A DNA stretch of 64,000 nt from Epiperipatus broadwayi (GCA_028023455.1 JAQFVV010012395.1:3536001-3600000), one strand, 5' to 3'. Positions 21,724 through 34,905 are shown, counted from the first letter of the stretch. Made by a program: numbers and translations. Notes: generated by a model not told the origin, from the letters alone.

Positions 21724-23084
21724 AGATAAATAGCATCTCTTAAAATGTGTATATATGTGTATATATATTAAAATAGATATTATCTATTTAATGATTGGCC
21801 ATATGATTTTACACATGTGGAATAATTGTGAGGCTTAGCAGTAAAAAATAACATTGTAATTCTATATTAAAGAGTAAAAAAGTAGCATTGTAATTCTATA
21901 TTAAAGGGGTTATTAAAAATATTTTATAATACATTTAGTAAAATATGAATATTTTTAATTAAAAATAAGCAAACTAAAATAATATTTTATAATGTAGACT
22001 AAAATAATGTCGCTAGTTTTTCTTATCAGAAAATAAAAGATTTAGAAGTAGAAAAAAATGTACATAAAAGAATGTAAGTTGTAATTTATGTTGGCATGTG
22101 GGTTTACTTCAAAAACAATATAATTAAAGATTAATAAAGCAGAAAAATAATACCTTTAAAAAAGTAGGAGATTAAAAAAATTAAAAATTTTATTTTAATT
22201 TTAAGATTGCATTCTTGTGTTTGAAAACAATAGATTAAGAAGACATGTCATAATTAAATAGATAATATAGTTTCAAGTTAAAATTTGATCAATTAAATAA
22301 TTAAAATGTTTTCTTATAATAAAAACAGAGATCAGTCAAAAGAAGTATAAGCAGGTGTTTAATATTAAAAAAGGAATAATTCATTTTTAAACAAATTTTC
22401 CATTAATAGGTTGTAAAATATTAATGTAGATATTTTTGACATTGTTTTATTACTAATATTAAAAACGAATCAAGTATAATTAAATATAATTTACAGTGAA
22501 ATGTATGTAATGTGTATATGTGTTTTTGTTTATAATATATAATATATCATTTTGTAATTATTACATTTTGTATTGATATTTATAATAAATAATAAAAAAA
22601 TATACAACAGCTATATAAATATATGTACATTAATAATAATTACACATAAAAATATGGTTTTATGCCTTTTTCAAATGTCAAATCATCTATTTTAATGAAA
22701 CCAAATTATTGCAAATAGAACACCATTTAGTGTTCTATAAAGGAAGTAAAACAACAACAAAATAAAATATCAGTAATATAGAAATCCAGTATAACTTCTA
22801 AGAATAGACTAACTAACATAACAGTATACAGAATAAATAATACGTACATTATGCAATTTTATAATTGCTACCTTATATAATTTTTCATTCAGTTTTAATT
22901 GACCAGTTGTTACCTAAATTTATTGAAGTTTTATAAATATTCATATAATTATTTGTTATGTTTTTTTAATTTAAATTGTGATTTTTTTATTATTTATTAT
23001 AATTTATATGAAAGAACAGCATAATGGATTTCATTAATTTCTATTTTTGATGGTATTGATGGTTACTTGTTTATTTCTGTTAAA
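21724..23084. other. AT-rich DNA, no gene recognised
   Basis: A short tandem duplication of gtagcattgtaattctatattaaa-like sequence lies near 21848-21905. Nothing else was identified. Confidence 0.5.
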
Positions 23085-23165
23085 GTGGAAATGTAGAACT
23101 GCACATAATAAACACTGGATTGATGATGATGATAATATTGATGATGATGATGTTTCAACAATAAT
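23085..23165 (+). mobile_element. Possible RTE 3' end with (GAT)n tail
   Basis: A short stretch encoding Trp/Arg/His-rich residues ends in tggattgatgatgatgat, much like the 3' end of the RTE element near 7795-7829, followed by a (GAT)n tail. It is too short for certainty. The longer open frame that includes it (23047-23370) is not otherwise gene-like. Confidence 0.3.
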
Positions 23166-23510
23166 CTTTATAAATTCTTTGTGTTATATGGCATTACATA
23201 ACATTAATTGTAAGGGTTACAGATGCAATCATATTGTACAGGTTTTTATATGGATTAATTTCAAGGGTTACAATAATCAGATTTTAAGGTATATTTTTTT
23301 AAAAACACTGCTACTAGATTTGTTACAGATATGGATATCAAGTTTAATCATTAAAGTCTTAAAAAAATAATGCAATATAAAACTCAATTTCATAGATAGA
23401 TAGATATGGCCTAAGATTATAAAATTTGGCATCATATTGAAAATTATTTACAACCACTAAAGTACTCTTGATTATTGTTTTTTTAATTGTTAATCTTGTA
23501 GTATACTAGG

Positions 23511-24560
23511 AAGGTAACTTGTAATTCATGTAGCATAAAATCAAGCTATGGGTGCTGTACAAAGAACAAAGTCAATTCAGAGTAGAATTATATATGGTGA
23601 CAGCTGGTAGATTGCAATAAATGAGGTGTAATTTCTGTAATCTGATGGTGAATGGAGGTGAAGGCAGTTAGTGAAGGTGAGTTTTGTTGAAAGTAATGGA
23701 TAGTACCATTGAATGCTTTTCAATGTAGTTATTGTTGGATTATGACCTATTATAGATTGGATAGTTTATTTAGTAGTGACCATGTGGCAGTAAAAATATC
23801 TGGGGATGCAGTATTGTTGTCCTAGGCCTTGATTTGTTGTAGCTTATTGATAAATATTGCTGGGTGTCTTTTGGTGTTGTTGCCAATGGTGAAGATGTAG
23901 TGAGTGCATGAGAAGGCATACAAGATGAAAGTTGTTGCAAGTGCCGGAAGGTGTATTTTCTGTTAGGATTGAATTAGCTGTTGTATAGATGCAAGTGGAC
24001 ATCTGTATGTATTTATCATAATAGTCCTGATTTGGTTGAGGGATTGTCACTGCTTAAGAAGATGTTGTTGAGTTTCCTCTGCCACATTACCTAAGGTGCA
24101 GAATGGATTTATATTTTTATATAGATAGCAATACCAGAAAAAATGTAATGTTGGCATTGCATGCAGGTTAAGACAAACTAAAAAATTGAAAAGTTTAGGC
24201 TCCAGGGCCCACCTTTTGAAGGAGCAGAATAGCTCGAAGTTATTGATACCAAGCATAGAAGAAGGATAATCTTTGTTGGCTTCCAGATATAATATAGCAT
24301 ATGTTTACCAGTGTGTAAATGTTAGGATTGATTGGTAAAGTGTGGTGAGAAATGAAGTTGATATAAAAAGAGGTCTATTATTAGGGATTACTTCCAACAG
24401 TGATCATAGTGCTGGGAACTTTTGAACAATTGATGCAATTTAATTTATGGCTTTTTGGATATAGAATACTTGGATGTGAGGAAACTGAGAACATTATTAA
24501 TGGGTGGGCAACTAAATCTATTAGCTGAGACTAAAACTATCTTACTGCCCACAGTAGCTT
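23511..24560 (-). mobile_element. Decayed LINE-A copy, C-terminal part and 3' UTR
   Basis: On the minus strand, translated pieces match the C-terminal end of the element at 26843-31739: LGINNFELF against LGIDNSQLL, LEPKLFNF against LEPKFYDF, EETQQH against EETQDH, and GNNTKRHP against GNNMRRHP. The end near 23511 resembles the family 3' end (gaataaagttacctt). Frames are broken at several points. The copy is 5'-truncated and old. Confidence 0.75.
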
Positions 24561-24984
24561 ATTGCAGAGGAAGGGGATGGCAAAATTAAATGATTTTGAA
24601 AATTTAACAATAGGCAAATAATATGTAATCTTAGACATTATAAGTATATTAAATCACTAAATTTTAGCATAAAGGGAGAGATAAGCTTTAGAGAGGAATT
24701 GGTAATTTGTGTGACACTTTCTTTAAGCTTGTAAATCCATATCCATGTTTTCTCTCTTATGGGAATTTACTTGGTGCTAAGAAATAATAAATAACAGTTA
24801 CAAAATTCTTTTAGAAAATATATAAATAAAATCTAATATTTCTATCTGAATTAAATGATCTATCATGTTCCTTTAAGGATTTTTATTTTATAACGCTTCT
24901 ACGTCATTACAGGTGACTTTAATATTCTTTATTTTGCTTTGATAGTACCACTCCTATTCTGTTTTCAAAATCTTCTAGGATTGT
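24561..24984. other. AT-rich DNA, no feature seen
   Basis: No repeat or gene recognised between the decayed LINE-A and the SINE. Confidence 0.45.
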
Positions 24985-25076
24985 CAAGCGTTGTTAGCCA
25001 AGAGGTCATCACAGCCACCTTGCAAGCAAGTAGTTGGTTGCAGACAGTTGTGGGTTCACCTCTCGGCCAGAGGGGG
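24985..25076 (+). mobile_element. Short tRNA-derived SINE, copy 5
   Basis: It has gttagccaagaggtcatcac (A box) and gtgggttcacctctcggcc (B-box region), closest to copy 1. Flanks aaaatcttctaggattgt and aaaatctaggatgt look like a target-site duplication that has since changed by a few bases. Confidence 0.75.
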
Positions 25077-25239
25077 AAAATCTAGGATGTTGCAATTTAT
25101 TAATTTATTAAACCTCAAACAATAAAATCCTACTACCAGTTGTAAACACTGAAAGCTAGACTATAACTTAGTAGCAGTCTTTTCACAATTAATTGTAATT
25201 GTATATCTTTTCCTTGTATCTACTGATTTCTACCTTTCA

Positions 25240-26776
25240 ATCCAATTTCAAGTAAAAAATTCATTAGCCTATTTCTTTTCTATTAGAAGGAGTTTAAAAT
25301 AGAGTGATTATTTGAGTCTATGTTTGGAGTTTTCTAAATTTTATTATAATTCTCTTTTCAATTCTTTTGATATTAATTTTGATATTGATTTTTTATGTGT
25401 ATTTTTAATAACCTGTTAAGTTCATATTCTTTCAACGAAAATTATCTCAAGCAATCATTTTCTTTCATGGTTCTTAACAACTCTAAAAAAATTTAAAAAA
25501 ATTATATCTTGACAGATGAGTAACTCACAACAAAAATCATCACTCTATTAATTTTAAAAGATTGTCCAAAATCATTTATAAGACAGTGAAAATTTTATAC
25601 AAAATAAAAGATTCAAATATTTTTAATAACACTCAAAAATCCTGATTCCTAATTAAAAATTTTGGTCTAACCAAAAATAAATTATGATATAATACTAATA
25701 TCACTTCAGAGGGAGATGATTTTGCTAAATACTTTTCTGTATTTGCCAATTCAATTCATTATCATTATTCACCTAATATTTCCAATATTTCTTGTATAGA
25801 AAAAATAATCTTTGCTTCCTTTTTTTTAAATGTGATATCATATTTTTCTTCAAAAAGCTCCAATTGAACTCTCCTCTCTGTCATATTTTTTATGGTTCTA
25901 TAAGAAATGGCAGCTTTCCAGAATCATTATAATAGCAAATGTTTTTTCTATGTATAAAAATGGTTCTAAAAATTTAGTCTGAAATTATAGGTCTATTTCT
26001 GTCTTACATGTCATTGCCAGAATCATTGAATGAAGTGTTTATGATAAAAATTATCTTAGATATTGGAAAACTTTTAACCTCTAAACAATGTTAATACAAA
26101 CTAGTTACCATATTGATCATCATGAAATTAAGAAAATTGCTAACCATAAAGATTTGGGTATAATTTTCATAAGCAATTTTACTTTTAATAATCATATAAC
26201 ATATTCTGTCAATAAACCATTTAAACTCATTGGCAGGATGCTCAGGTCAAAAATTGTTTTTGATTTCCAGAATAATAAACTAATATTTAATAGTTTGATA
26301 TTGCCAATTTTACACTATGGATCTACTGTATGAAATTCCAGAAATGAAACAAATACGACAAAAATACAAAAAAATTTAAAAGTTAAATAGTGTAAATATG
26401 TGTATAAAACTTCATCTTATAATAATAAGGAATTGTGTAATACGAGACTATTATCTGTTATGTGTTTTTATATAAAATGATAAATGGCATAATAACTTTT
26501 GATAATTCAATAACAGATGTGCTATATAAAATACCAACTTTTAATAGCAGAAATCATGGACTTTTTTATTTACCATTAATTAAACATATATGTGTAAAGA
26601 ATGCACCTGTATATAGATTACAAAATGAATATAATAATATGTTTGGTGATGTAGAGTTTACATCAGATTTAAAAATTTTTAAAAATATATATTAAATTTA
26701 TTAAATCAAAATTTTATGTAAATTTAATCATTGTAAATGTTTTCTTGGCTTTGTAACCTGTTGTTTACTAATAAAT

Positions 26777-26778
<2 letters not shown>
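25240..26778 (+). mobile_element. Decayed LINE-B family copy lacking the RT core
   Basis: Translated fragments follow the LINE-B protein order seen on the minus strand at 32009-35630. First come a DDFAKYFS-like segment (about 25715) and a NYRSISVLH-like segment (about 25990). Then the sequence jumps, near 26045-26085, straight to the post-catalytic HKDLGIIF region. Frames 26088-26333 and 26462-26695 cover the rest to the stop. The catalytic RT motifs are missing, so an internal deletion is likely. The copy ends in ttgaat and an (AAT)n tract. Confidence 0.7.

Positions 26779-26842
<64 letters not shown>
26779..26842. repeat. (AAT)n microsatellite
   Basis: About 21 uninterrupted AAT units. It sits exactly between the end of the decayed LINE-B copy and the start of LINE-A. 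Confidence 0.95.
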
Positions 26843-27267
26843 GCGCCACCTCGATACAAACCTAGTAGCAGGTAAGCAAAGAACCTCTTAGCTTTTTGTT
26901 AATAAAAGGCAATTTATTTGCTAATAACTAATAAAAATGTCCAATAAAACAATTTAAAACACTCAAATATTTATTTTGATTGAAAAAGAGTAAAAAAGGA
27001 CAGAGAAATCCAGAGAGTTTTTTTTATCGAAAATCCGTACCTAATGCTAATAGACAAACACATAGTTAAAAGCTAGCGGATCAAATAACTAATGCCAAAA
27101 TCTCAGGCAAATTTAATTTTTTAATAAGAGTAGATAAAATATCAAATCTACAAAACTCAACAATAGTGTGGGTAACTGAATTGTATTGGTTATATATATT
27201 AGTGTTTGTTTTTTAAAAAAAAAAAGAAATTTAAACATACCTTTGAAAAATAATTGGAAAACTTAAA

Positions 27268-27923
27268 ATGGCGACCACTCAACCTATTAACCTGGTGGGC
27301 GGTCCATCGCAGGGCACGAGAAAGTCATATGCTTCTATAGCAAAAAAAGCCCAAGATTACGTAAGCCTGGCAAAAGGTCCTAGGTTCAGGAAAACAACAG
27401 CAGATGATTTGGAAAACATGAATCTCATGGATCAAAATAAAAATGATCCCCCCCCTCATATTGAATGGACTGATGAAATGCTTGAACAAATTGGAGAGAA
27501 ATTCAACAAAACAATACCTCGATCACTCTTTCTGACATTTAAATGGTTCTTCACCGATAAATCAATAGTACTCGCTGTAACAGATAGTCTTTGCACACTA
27601 TACAGTTTCCCCAAATCCCTTCTAATAGAAACACTGCATGAAAATAATATGCTTGAATCGGTACAATGCATATGCTTGAACAAATTGGAGAGAAATTCAA
27701 CAAAACAATACCTCGATCACTCTTCCTGACATTTAAATGGTTCTTCACCGATAAATCAATAGTACTCGCTGTAACAGATAGTCTTTGCACACTATACAGT
27801 TTCCCCAAATCCCTTCTAATAGAAACACTGCATGAAAATAATATGCTTGAATCGGTACAATGCATAGGCGACCATCCAAATAGCAGATATGTGGCGGTCC
27901 AGTTGCAGGAAGAAAACACATAA
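27268..27923 (+). pseudogene. LINE-A ORF1 protein, disrupted by an internal tandem duplication
   Basis: The first frame (27268-27729) begins MATTQPINLVGGPSQGT, is Lys/Asp-rich and probably corresponds to the nucleic-acid-binding ORF1 protein of LINEs, though I see no zinc knuckle or coiled coil. A 194-base segment (27478-27671) is repeated at once at 27672-27865, and because 194 is not a multiple of three the second copy is out of frame. The original continuation probably ran from the second copy into 27866-27923 (ending VAVQLQEENT). A Lys-, Glu- and Thr-rich stretch lies between here and ORF2. Confidence 0.65.
27478..27865 (+). repeat. 194-bp tandem duplication within LINE-A ORF1
   Basis: Copy one is 27478-27671 and copy two 27672-27865. 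They appear identical except for one T/C difference (ctctttctgac against ctcttcctgac), so the duplication is recent relative to the element's other decay, or represents an assembly duplication. Confidence 0.95.
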
Positions 27924-28136
27924 AATAAAAAAAAACAAGAAAATAAGAAAATTAAAATGAACGAGGAAGAAGATAATCAGATTAATTTAACAGAAGAAAC
28001 CACAGCAGAAGAGGTGGAAATAGAACTAACCACACCAGAAAAATTAAAAAAAAACACCACACTATAGCACACGTATACAAACACAAACAGAATCACCACA
28101 GGAAAAAAACATGCAAACAAAAACAGCAGATAAACC

Positions 28137-31100
28137 ATGTTCCAATTTAAATCTCCCTTGCAATATAAGTTAAACTCAATGAAAATTAAGATAGGCGCAA
28201 TAAATGTTCAGGGATTAAACTCGAAGAAAAAAATACAAGAAATCAATCACTGGATACAGCAACTCCAACCTACCATATTAGGACTCGTAGAAACAAAAAT
28301 CTATAACGGAGCGCAAATAAATCCAGCACAACTTATGAATAAAATGGGTTTCTGTGCATGTTCTAGAGACACACTAACACCCTCAGGTGGAACATGAATA
28401 TTTATTAGTCAAAGAAGTCCCTTTACAACGTTTAAAATAATATACATAGATGCGAATCTATTAATAACCACATTCAATAATAAAAACTTCTCAATAAATA
28501 TTATTTTTGTATATATACCACCAGGGCCAACTGTAATTAACAGAATAATAACAACAATTAACTCAATTCTCTCAAATAATCCCTACCCACCTATTCTTAC
28601 GGGAGATTTCAACATAAGTTATAAGAAATTTATTACGAAATGGATACACCAATTAACTTTTCCACTCATGAGTGGAGAAGATTTTCTACCACCTAACTCT
28701 ATATCTTTTTATAACAATAGACATGGAATTTTAATAGATCTAATGTTTTATTCCCCAATGCTGCATCATTCAATAGAAATATCACTTTCCCCAACCCCTT
28801 TTTCAGACCATGCAGCGCAGATAATAATGCTAAACATAAACACACACTGCAGCACAATAATTAATTTACAAAAAATGATCAGGATTCTACTACCAGACAA
28901 TACTACAGAGTCACTTTTTTCAGAAATTTATATAATGATAAATAAAATAAATCAGCTTGAATTAGACCCGATAGCCAGATACATAGCTTACACTAACACG
29001 CTTTCATTTAATATAAACCATATCACACAAAAATCAATTCCTCCCTCCAGGATAATGTCATTAGCAGATGAAATATACAAAAGAATCAGTCTGTCTAAAC
29101 CAGTTCAACATAATCAAACAAACATAATTAAACTCACCCAGCTCTATAAACAGACTTGCAATAAATTAAAACAATATCTAAGCATAAAAAAGAAAAAAAT
29201 TTGCCTAGCACAGCCGCACACATGGACACGTGGATATATTAGGTGGGCTTTGGGGTACCCATCCATAAATAAAGTTCCCATGGTGCTGGAATCAGAAAAT
29301 AAGATAACAGCAGGATTTAACATGATTGCACCTATATATAACTATTTCAAAACAAAGCTAACTAAGCATGCACAATTCACACCCAAAGAAGATTATTTTG
29401 GAACAACTGAAGATGAGATGCCATTTAAAATCGAGGATTTTAAGGTAGTGTTAGAATCAATCCCACCCACATGTCATCCAGGACCTCCAGGCATTCCACA
29501 GTTTGTACTTGCACATCTTAGCCAAATTACAAATACATACCTGTGTCATTTGGCAAATCAAATATCACAAAAAAATTATAGCATACAGGGATTATACAAC
29601 ATATCAATGATACCATTTATGAAAAAACAAGAACCTATTACCAAGATCACCAACTTAAGACCCATTTCAATGGAGCCTTTAGGAATTAAACTGCTAGAAA
29701 AAGTAATAAAGGTGAAAATTGAACCATTTATACTGACAAAAATATCACAACATCAGTATGCAAAGAAAGGCTCATCCACAGGTCAGGCAGCACTAATCTT
29801 TAAAACTATAATTAACTCAGTAATTAAGAAGAAAAAATATGCTCCAATTGCAGTACAACTAGATTTTGAAAGTGCTTTCGACTCTGTACCAATAAAAATC
29901 TTACTAAACCAACTAAAGGAAACACAAATACCACAATCAATATTATATGCAATAGCCAACCTACTTTTAAACAGAGAAGTACATATCACACTTAATGGAA
30001 GAATGTCATCATCATTCTATCCCACTCAATCAATACCACAAGGGTCACCACTGAGTACACTACTGTTCACCTTCTACATAAACCCCTTATTGGAAGATAT
30101 TGAAAAAAAAATACAGGGAGTGTTAATACCAAATACAAAAAGATACATTCCTTGTATAGCTTATATGGATGATATCACAATATTCTTAACATCAAAAAAG
30201 CAACTGCAAGCACTACAAAACATCATAGAAGAATATACAAAAAAATTCAAACTTAAAATCAATATCAATAAGTCAGCTGCTTGGACAATTTTTACAGGGA
30301 AAGTAAACAAACAAATTTATCAAGGAAAGCCCAGCAGTTTTCTAGGTTTTCCATTTTATCTGGGAATGAATCAAATGAGAATAACAATACAAAACAAACT
30401 CAAAGTGGATGCAGAAAGAATCACAGAATCATTATCCAGATCATATCTATCAATATACACAAAAATATCATTATTCAATCAACTCATAATGTCAAAAATA
30501 AGCTACTATCTACCAATAATCAGTTTCACAAAACCATTTATAGCCTCAATTAATTCATTTTGTAGCAAACTACTATGGAACAGGAAAGTAGTTGCCATTT
30601 CAATAAAGCAACTTAACCAACCAACAAAATGGAATGGTCTGGGACTTCACTCAATATCAGTGTTTCAGACACAAAAAACAATAAATCTGCTAATAGCCAT
30701 AGTCAAAAGATTTCCAGATATTGAACCAATATTGGAGATCACACCCACAGATCATCCACCACCTACAAACAATTATATCTTTGCATTGCTTGAAAGCATT
30801 GAGAGCATCAAAAACAAAGTAACACTGAAAAGTTCAATAAAATATACATATTGGCAAATACATGATTTCCTAACACAAAAACAATCTGAGAATAATCAAA
30901 TATCTGTATTAGGAATTGATAACAGTCAATTACTTAAAAAAATTAGAAAATGGTACCTGGAACCAAAATTTTACGATTTCATAATTAAAGTCAATTTGAA
31001 AGCATTACCTACAAGTCATTTTATTAGATACAGAAGATTCTATATAAATATAGATCCCTTGTGTATGCTGTGTCAAAGGGATGAGGAAACACAGGACCAT

Positions 31101-31411
31101 TTCATACATAATTGTTCAGGACTTGAAAAAGTAAGACAAATGATGGTTGGTGGATATAGTAAAAATGGAACCACAATAAATTGAGATTCTACAAACATTC
31201 AAAAATAATGGAATACCCACCATAAAAGCAGCCACTTTCAGCCTATATGCATTCTGGTGTACCAGATGCACTTTTACACTGGGCAACAACATGAGAAGGC
31301 ACCCTAACACCTATAGGAACAAATTGCAAAAAATAAAAGAAAGAGACAGCATTATTGCACCACCTGATATCTTTGCAGCAATGTGGTCTCTTTTTAAAAT
31401 TCAGGCCACTT
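28137..31411 (+). pseudogene. LINE-A ORF2: endonuclease-reverse transcriptase with one internal stop
   Basis: About 1,090 codons. The N-terminal endonuclease has IGAINVQGLN, LGLVETK, IPPGPT and the GDFNIS motif. One TGA at 28395-28397, where Trp would fit (GGT-stop-IFIS), interrupts the frame; from 28398 to 31184 the same frame is open. The RT carries LRPISMEPLG, the aspartate of LDFESAFDSVP, IPQGSPLSTLLFTFY and the YMDD box. A C-terminal Cys/His motif (CMLCQRDEETQDHFIHNC) follows. A frameshift near 31160-31180 puts the last ~75 codons, ending WSLFKIQATL, in another frame. The start at 28137 is an in-frame ATG; 28176 (MKIKIG) is an alternative. Confidence 0.85.
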
Positions 31412-31739
31412 TATAATAAAGGATATAATAGAAAAGGACAAAGGCAAACATGAAATTCAGTGTTGCAAGAACATGAAAAAATTACTGAAACCATGATCAT
31501 TGATTTATATTGTACATAAACTTGGACAATAAATATTTCATAAAGTGTGAAAAAATCAAAAACATTGTGAAAGCCACTATCTAAGTTCTAAAAAGTCAAT
31601 TTTTAAGTGCAAAGAGACTCTAATCAAACATACAGACTGTAATGTAATAACTGTGTAAACCTATGTATAACACTATGTATAATCAACAACCAATGTAACC
31701 ACTTGTTTTTGAATAAAGTTACCTTTAAAACATAAAAAC

Positions 31740-32008
<269 letters not shown>

Positions 32009-32152
32009 TCAATTCAATTCATTTATTTAAGTGCTAAACAACAGCATAAAGCCAATTACAGTTTGCACATACAATAAAAGTGAAAATAAAACATATAACA
32101 TAAAATGAAAATATAAATGTATACATAATAAAGTAAAATTTAAAAGACAAAA

Positions 32153-33323
32153 TCAAACATAACATTTCAGTTTAACAAGATTACAAAATTTCTTATAATC
32201 AATATCACACAGATTAAGGTTACTCCCAATTTGATTATATAAAGAGGGTAACCTAAATAAAGGAGAAAATTTAAGAATATTAGAACGACATGTTTGAATC
32301 CGATATACACAAGTAGACCTAGTATCATAACTCAAAGACCTAATTGAGATAGTTGAAACTATATCTGATAAAATAACCTGTTTATTAACTATTTTATAAA
32401 AATATTTCAAATCCCTATACTTTCGTCTAGATGAAAGATTAATCATTTTACCCTCCCAAGAAACATATTTGAAAAACTTCTTTGAAATAGACTGCAATAA
32501 GTTACATCCTTGCAAAGAACTAGGATTCCAAATTATTGAACCATATTCAATAATAGGAAGAACCAATGAAAAAAACAATTTCCGTTTTGAATCATTACTG
32601 AACTGATAACCATGTCTAAGAATGGCACCCATAACCTTAAAAGCCTTATCAACAATCATTTCAAGATGAGGAATAAAAGATCCATTACAAGAAAACATAA
32701 TTCCAAGATCTTTTTGGCATTTAACTGAAATAATTTTATGAGAATTGATATAATAACAAAATTGTAAAACTTCAGATTTTTTTGGGATAAGAAATAAAGG
32801 AACATTTATCAAAATTAACTGTCATATTATTTGACTCACACCAAGCACTAAAGTTATCAATATCCTTCTGAAGAAAAACACAATCGTTCACTGATATAAT
32901 TCTTCTAAAAATCTTACAGTCATCAGCATAGCTTAACAGAAAAGAATATCTCAAGCAATCCTTAAGATCATTAACGTAAACATTAAACAGCATGGGTGCT
33001 AAAATACTACCCTGTGGAACACCTAAATTGCATTCAAAATGAAATGAAACTTTATTATTAAATTTAATATATGCTGTAGGACTATGCAGAAATGATTGAA
33101 ACCAATATACAAGTTTATTAGAGAAACCTATTTTATGTAATTTATGAAGTAAGACACTGTGATCAACTTTATCAAAGGCTTTTGACAAATCAAAATAAAT
33201 AACATCTAGTCTTTGACGATCTTCAATAGCATAAGCTATATGATCATAAATTGTCAGTAGATTACTATCAATTGATCTATTATGACTAAAACCATGTTGA
33301 GAAGAAGAAATTATCTTACCCAA
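32153..33323 (-). pseudogene. LINE-B reverse transcriptase core and C-terminal region
   Basis: Continues in the same frame from the preceding part. The RT core (33323-32772) has QHGFSHNRS, the catalytic Asp in YFDLSKAFDKVDH, GVPQGSILAPMLFNVYVND and SYADDCKIF. At a seven-base T run (32777-32783 on the plus strand) the frame shifts by one base, and the post-catalytic region continues at 32812-32153 with KDLGIMFS, LPIIEYGS and a Tyr/Lys/Leu-rich end. A homopolymer slip of this kind could be a real mutation or a sequencing error. The same C-terminal region is found in the decayed copy at 26088-26695. Confidence 0.85.
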
Positions 33324-34905
33324 ATCTGAAATAATTTTATTATAAATACATCTCTCAAAAATTCGTGCAATGGTATGCAGAACAGAAATCGGTCTATAAT
33401 TAGAAACACAATCTCAATCACCATTTTTGAAGATTGGAACCATTTTAGCACATTTCAAAACACTAGGAAAAGTACAAGAATTAAGAGACAGATTAAAAAC
33501 AAAGGCAAGAGGTACTGCAATAAATTCAGCTAGCCCCTTGTAAATAAAAGAAGGAATATTATCACATCCTAAACTAGAGTGAGTCTTAAGCCTCCTAATA
33601 GCTACAATAACATCTTCCCTAGAGATATGATCAATTGTACATTTAGCCCTAGACAAATTGCTAGGAAAGGTGATTTTAGAATCAATCCCATGTTGTGAAA
33701 AGTATAATTCTGCAAAATGTTTAGAAAAATCATCTGCATTTAATGAAGAACCATGAGTCATTTGAATCTTTTTCTTACCCAAGCCTGAATTATTAACAAA
33801 ATTCCAGAATTCTCTAGGATTAGAAGAAATATTAATTTCAATTTTCTTTATATACTCTTGTAAATCTCGTTTATAGATATATTTAGCCAATCTTCTAAAA
33901 TTGATAAAGTTATTATAATAAATTATATTCTGTGTCTTAAAATAGAGTCTATGATGGTAAGATTTCCTTTTAATAATCTTAATAAGAGTATATAAAAACC
34001 AAGGAGGATAACCTTTGTTAAATGACAATTTATTAGGAATATGTACATCAATAAAACCATTAAAAATTTTCAAAAAATAATCCAAGCAAAAATTCACATC
34101 ATTATTTGAGTACATATTATTCCAATCAACTTCAGAAAATTTTCTACAAAGATCAACATAATTACCCCTCCCATAATCTCTTTTCACAACATTAGAACAA
34201 GTAATTTTAGAATAACACATCTTAATACAAAATTCGATAGGTGGATGATGAACATCAATTGGAAAAGAAACAGAGACAAAGTGAAAATTACTAACTATTG
34301 GTACATTACAAAGAACACAATCTAAAGTATACTGAAAATTATTAACAACAGGGTTATATTGTTGAAGCCCAAAAAATTTGCAAAATCTAAGCATTCTTAA
34401 AGCTTTCTGAAATAATAAAGAATAATGCATAATAATCTTACCCTTAAATAAATCAGGCATATTCAAATCACCAACAATGATAATATTATTATATCTAATC
34501 AAAAAATCTTCAAGTGCTGTCAAGAAGTAATCAAGCTCTAAAAGTGAGATATTAGGTTTAAAATAAATATTTCCCAATATACATTTAAAATTATGATCCA
34601 TATAAACTTCACACCATGTAGATTCACATACAGAAGAAGTAAAACATAGATCCCTATATAAAACATTTTTGTTGATAGCAATAAAAGTACCACCTTCTCT
34701 AGCTGCATATTCTAAAGATCTATCCATACGTAAAATAATATACCTATTATCAAGGAAAGAACAATCGGAAAATTGTTGATTTAACCGTCTCTGTAAAAAA
34801 TATCAAATCAAAATGCTCTGTTTCAAAGAATTGTTTAATTTCCACACATTTAGTTCTCATCCCTCTAACATTCATATAAAAACAAGAAAGCCCTACCATA
34901 TTAAA
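33324..34905 (-). pseudogene. LINE-B ORF2 N-terminal part: endonuclease and start of RT
   Basis: The endonuclease begins near 34900 with NVRGMRTK and FFTETW-like motifs, then a frameshift at about 34775-34790 moves it to the frame open at 34727-33414. There it shows EGGTFIAIN, IIIVGDLNMPD and a linker leading to the early RT motifs (SSLGCDNIPS, KMVPIFKNGD). The catalytic NYRPISVLH segment follows after one in-frame TGA at 33414-33416. The family role is nicking the target DNA and priming reverse transcription. The frame continues unchanged into the next entry. Confidence 0.82.

Larger units (their letters stand above)
26843..31739 (+). mobile_element. LINE-A: nearly full-length non-LTR retrotransposon, inactive
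   Basis: The two-ORF element has a leader (26843-27267), ORF1 from 27268, ORF2 from about 28137, a 3' UTR and a conserved end (gaataaagttacctttaaaa at about 31712-31731). AAT-type microsatellites on the same strand flank both sides. Related 3' ends occur at 23511-24560 (-) and 60240-61014 (+). The RT has a YMDD active site and a terminal Cys/His motif; I could not place it in a named clade with confidence (L1/Tx1-like is my guess). Defects are few: a tandem duplication in ORF1, one stop in ORF2 and one late frameshift. Confidence 0.85.

Noticed and set aside
19354-25076. True tRNA genes
   Set aside because: The tRNA-like heads have A tails and target-site duplications and do not fold with an intact acceptor stem by eye, so SINE is the better call.
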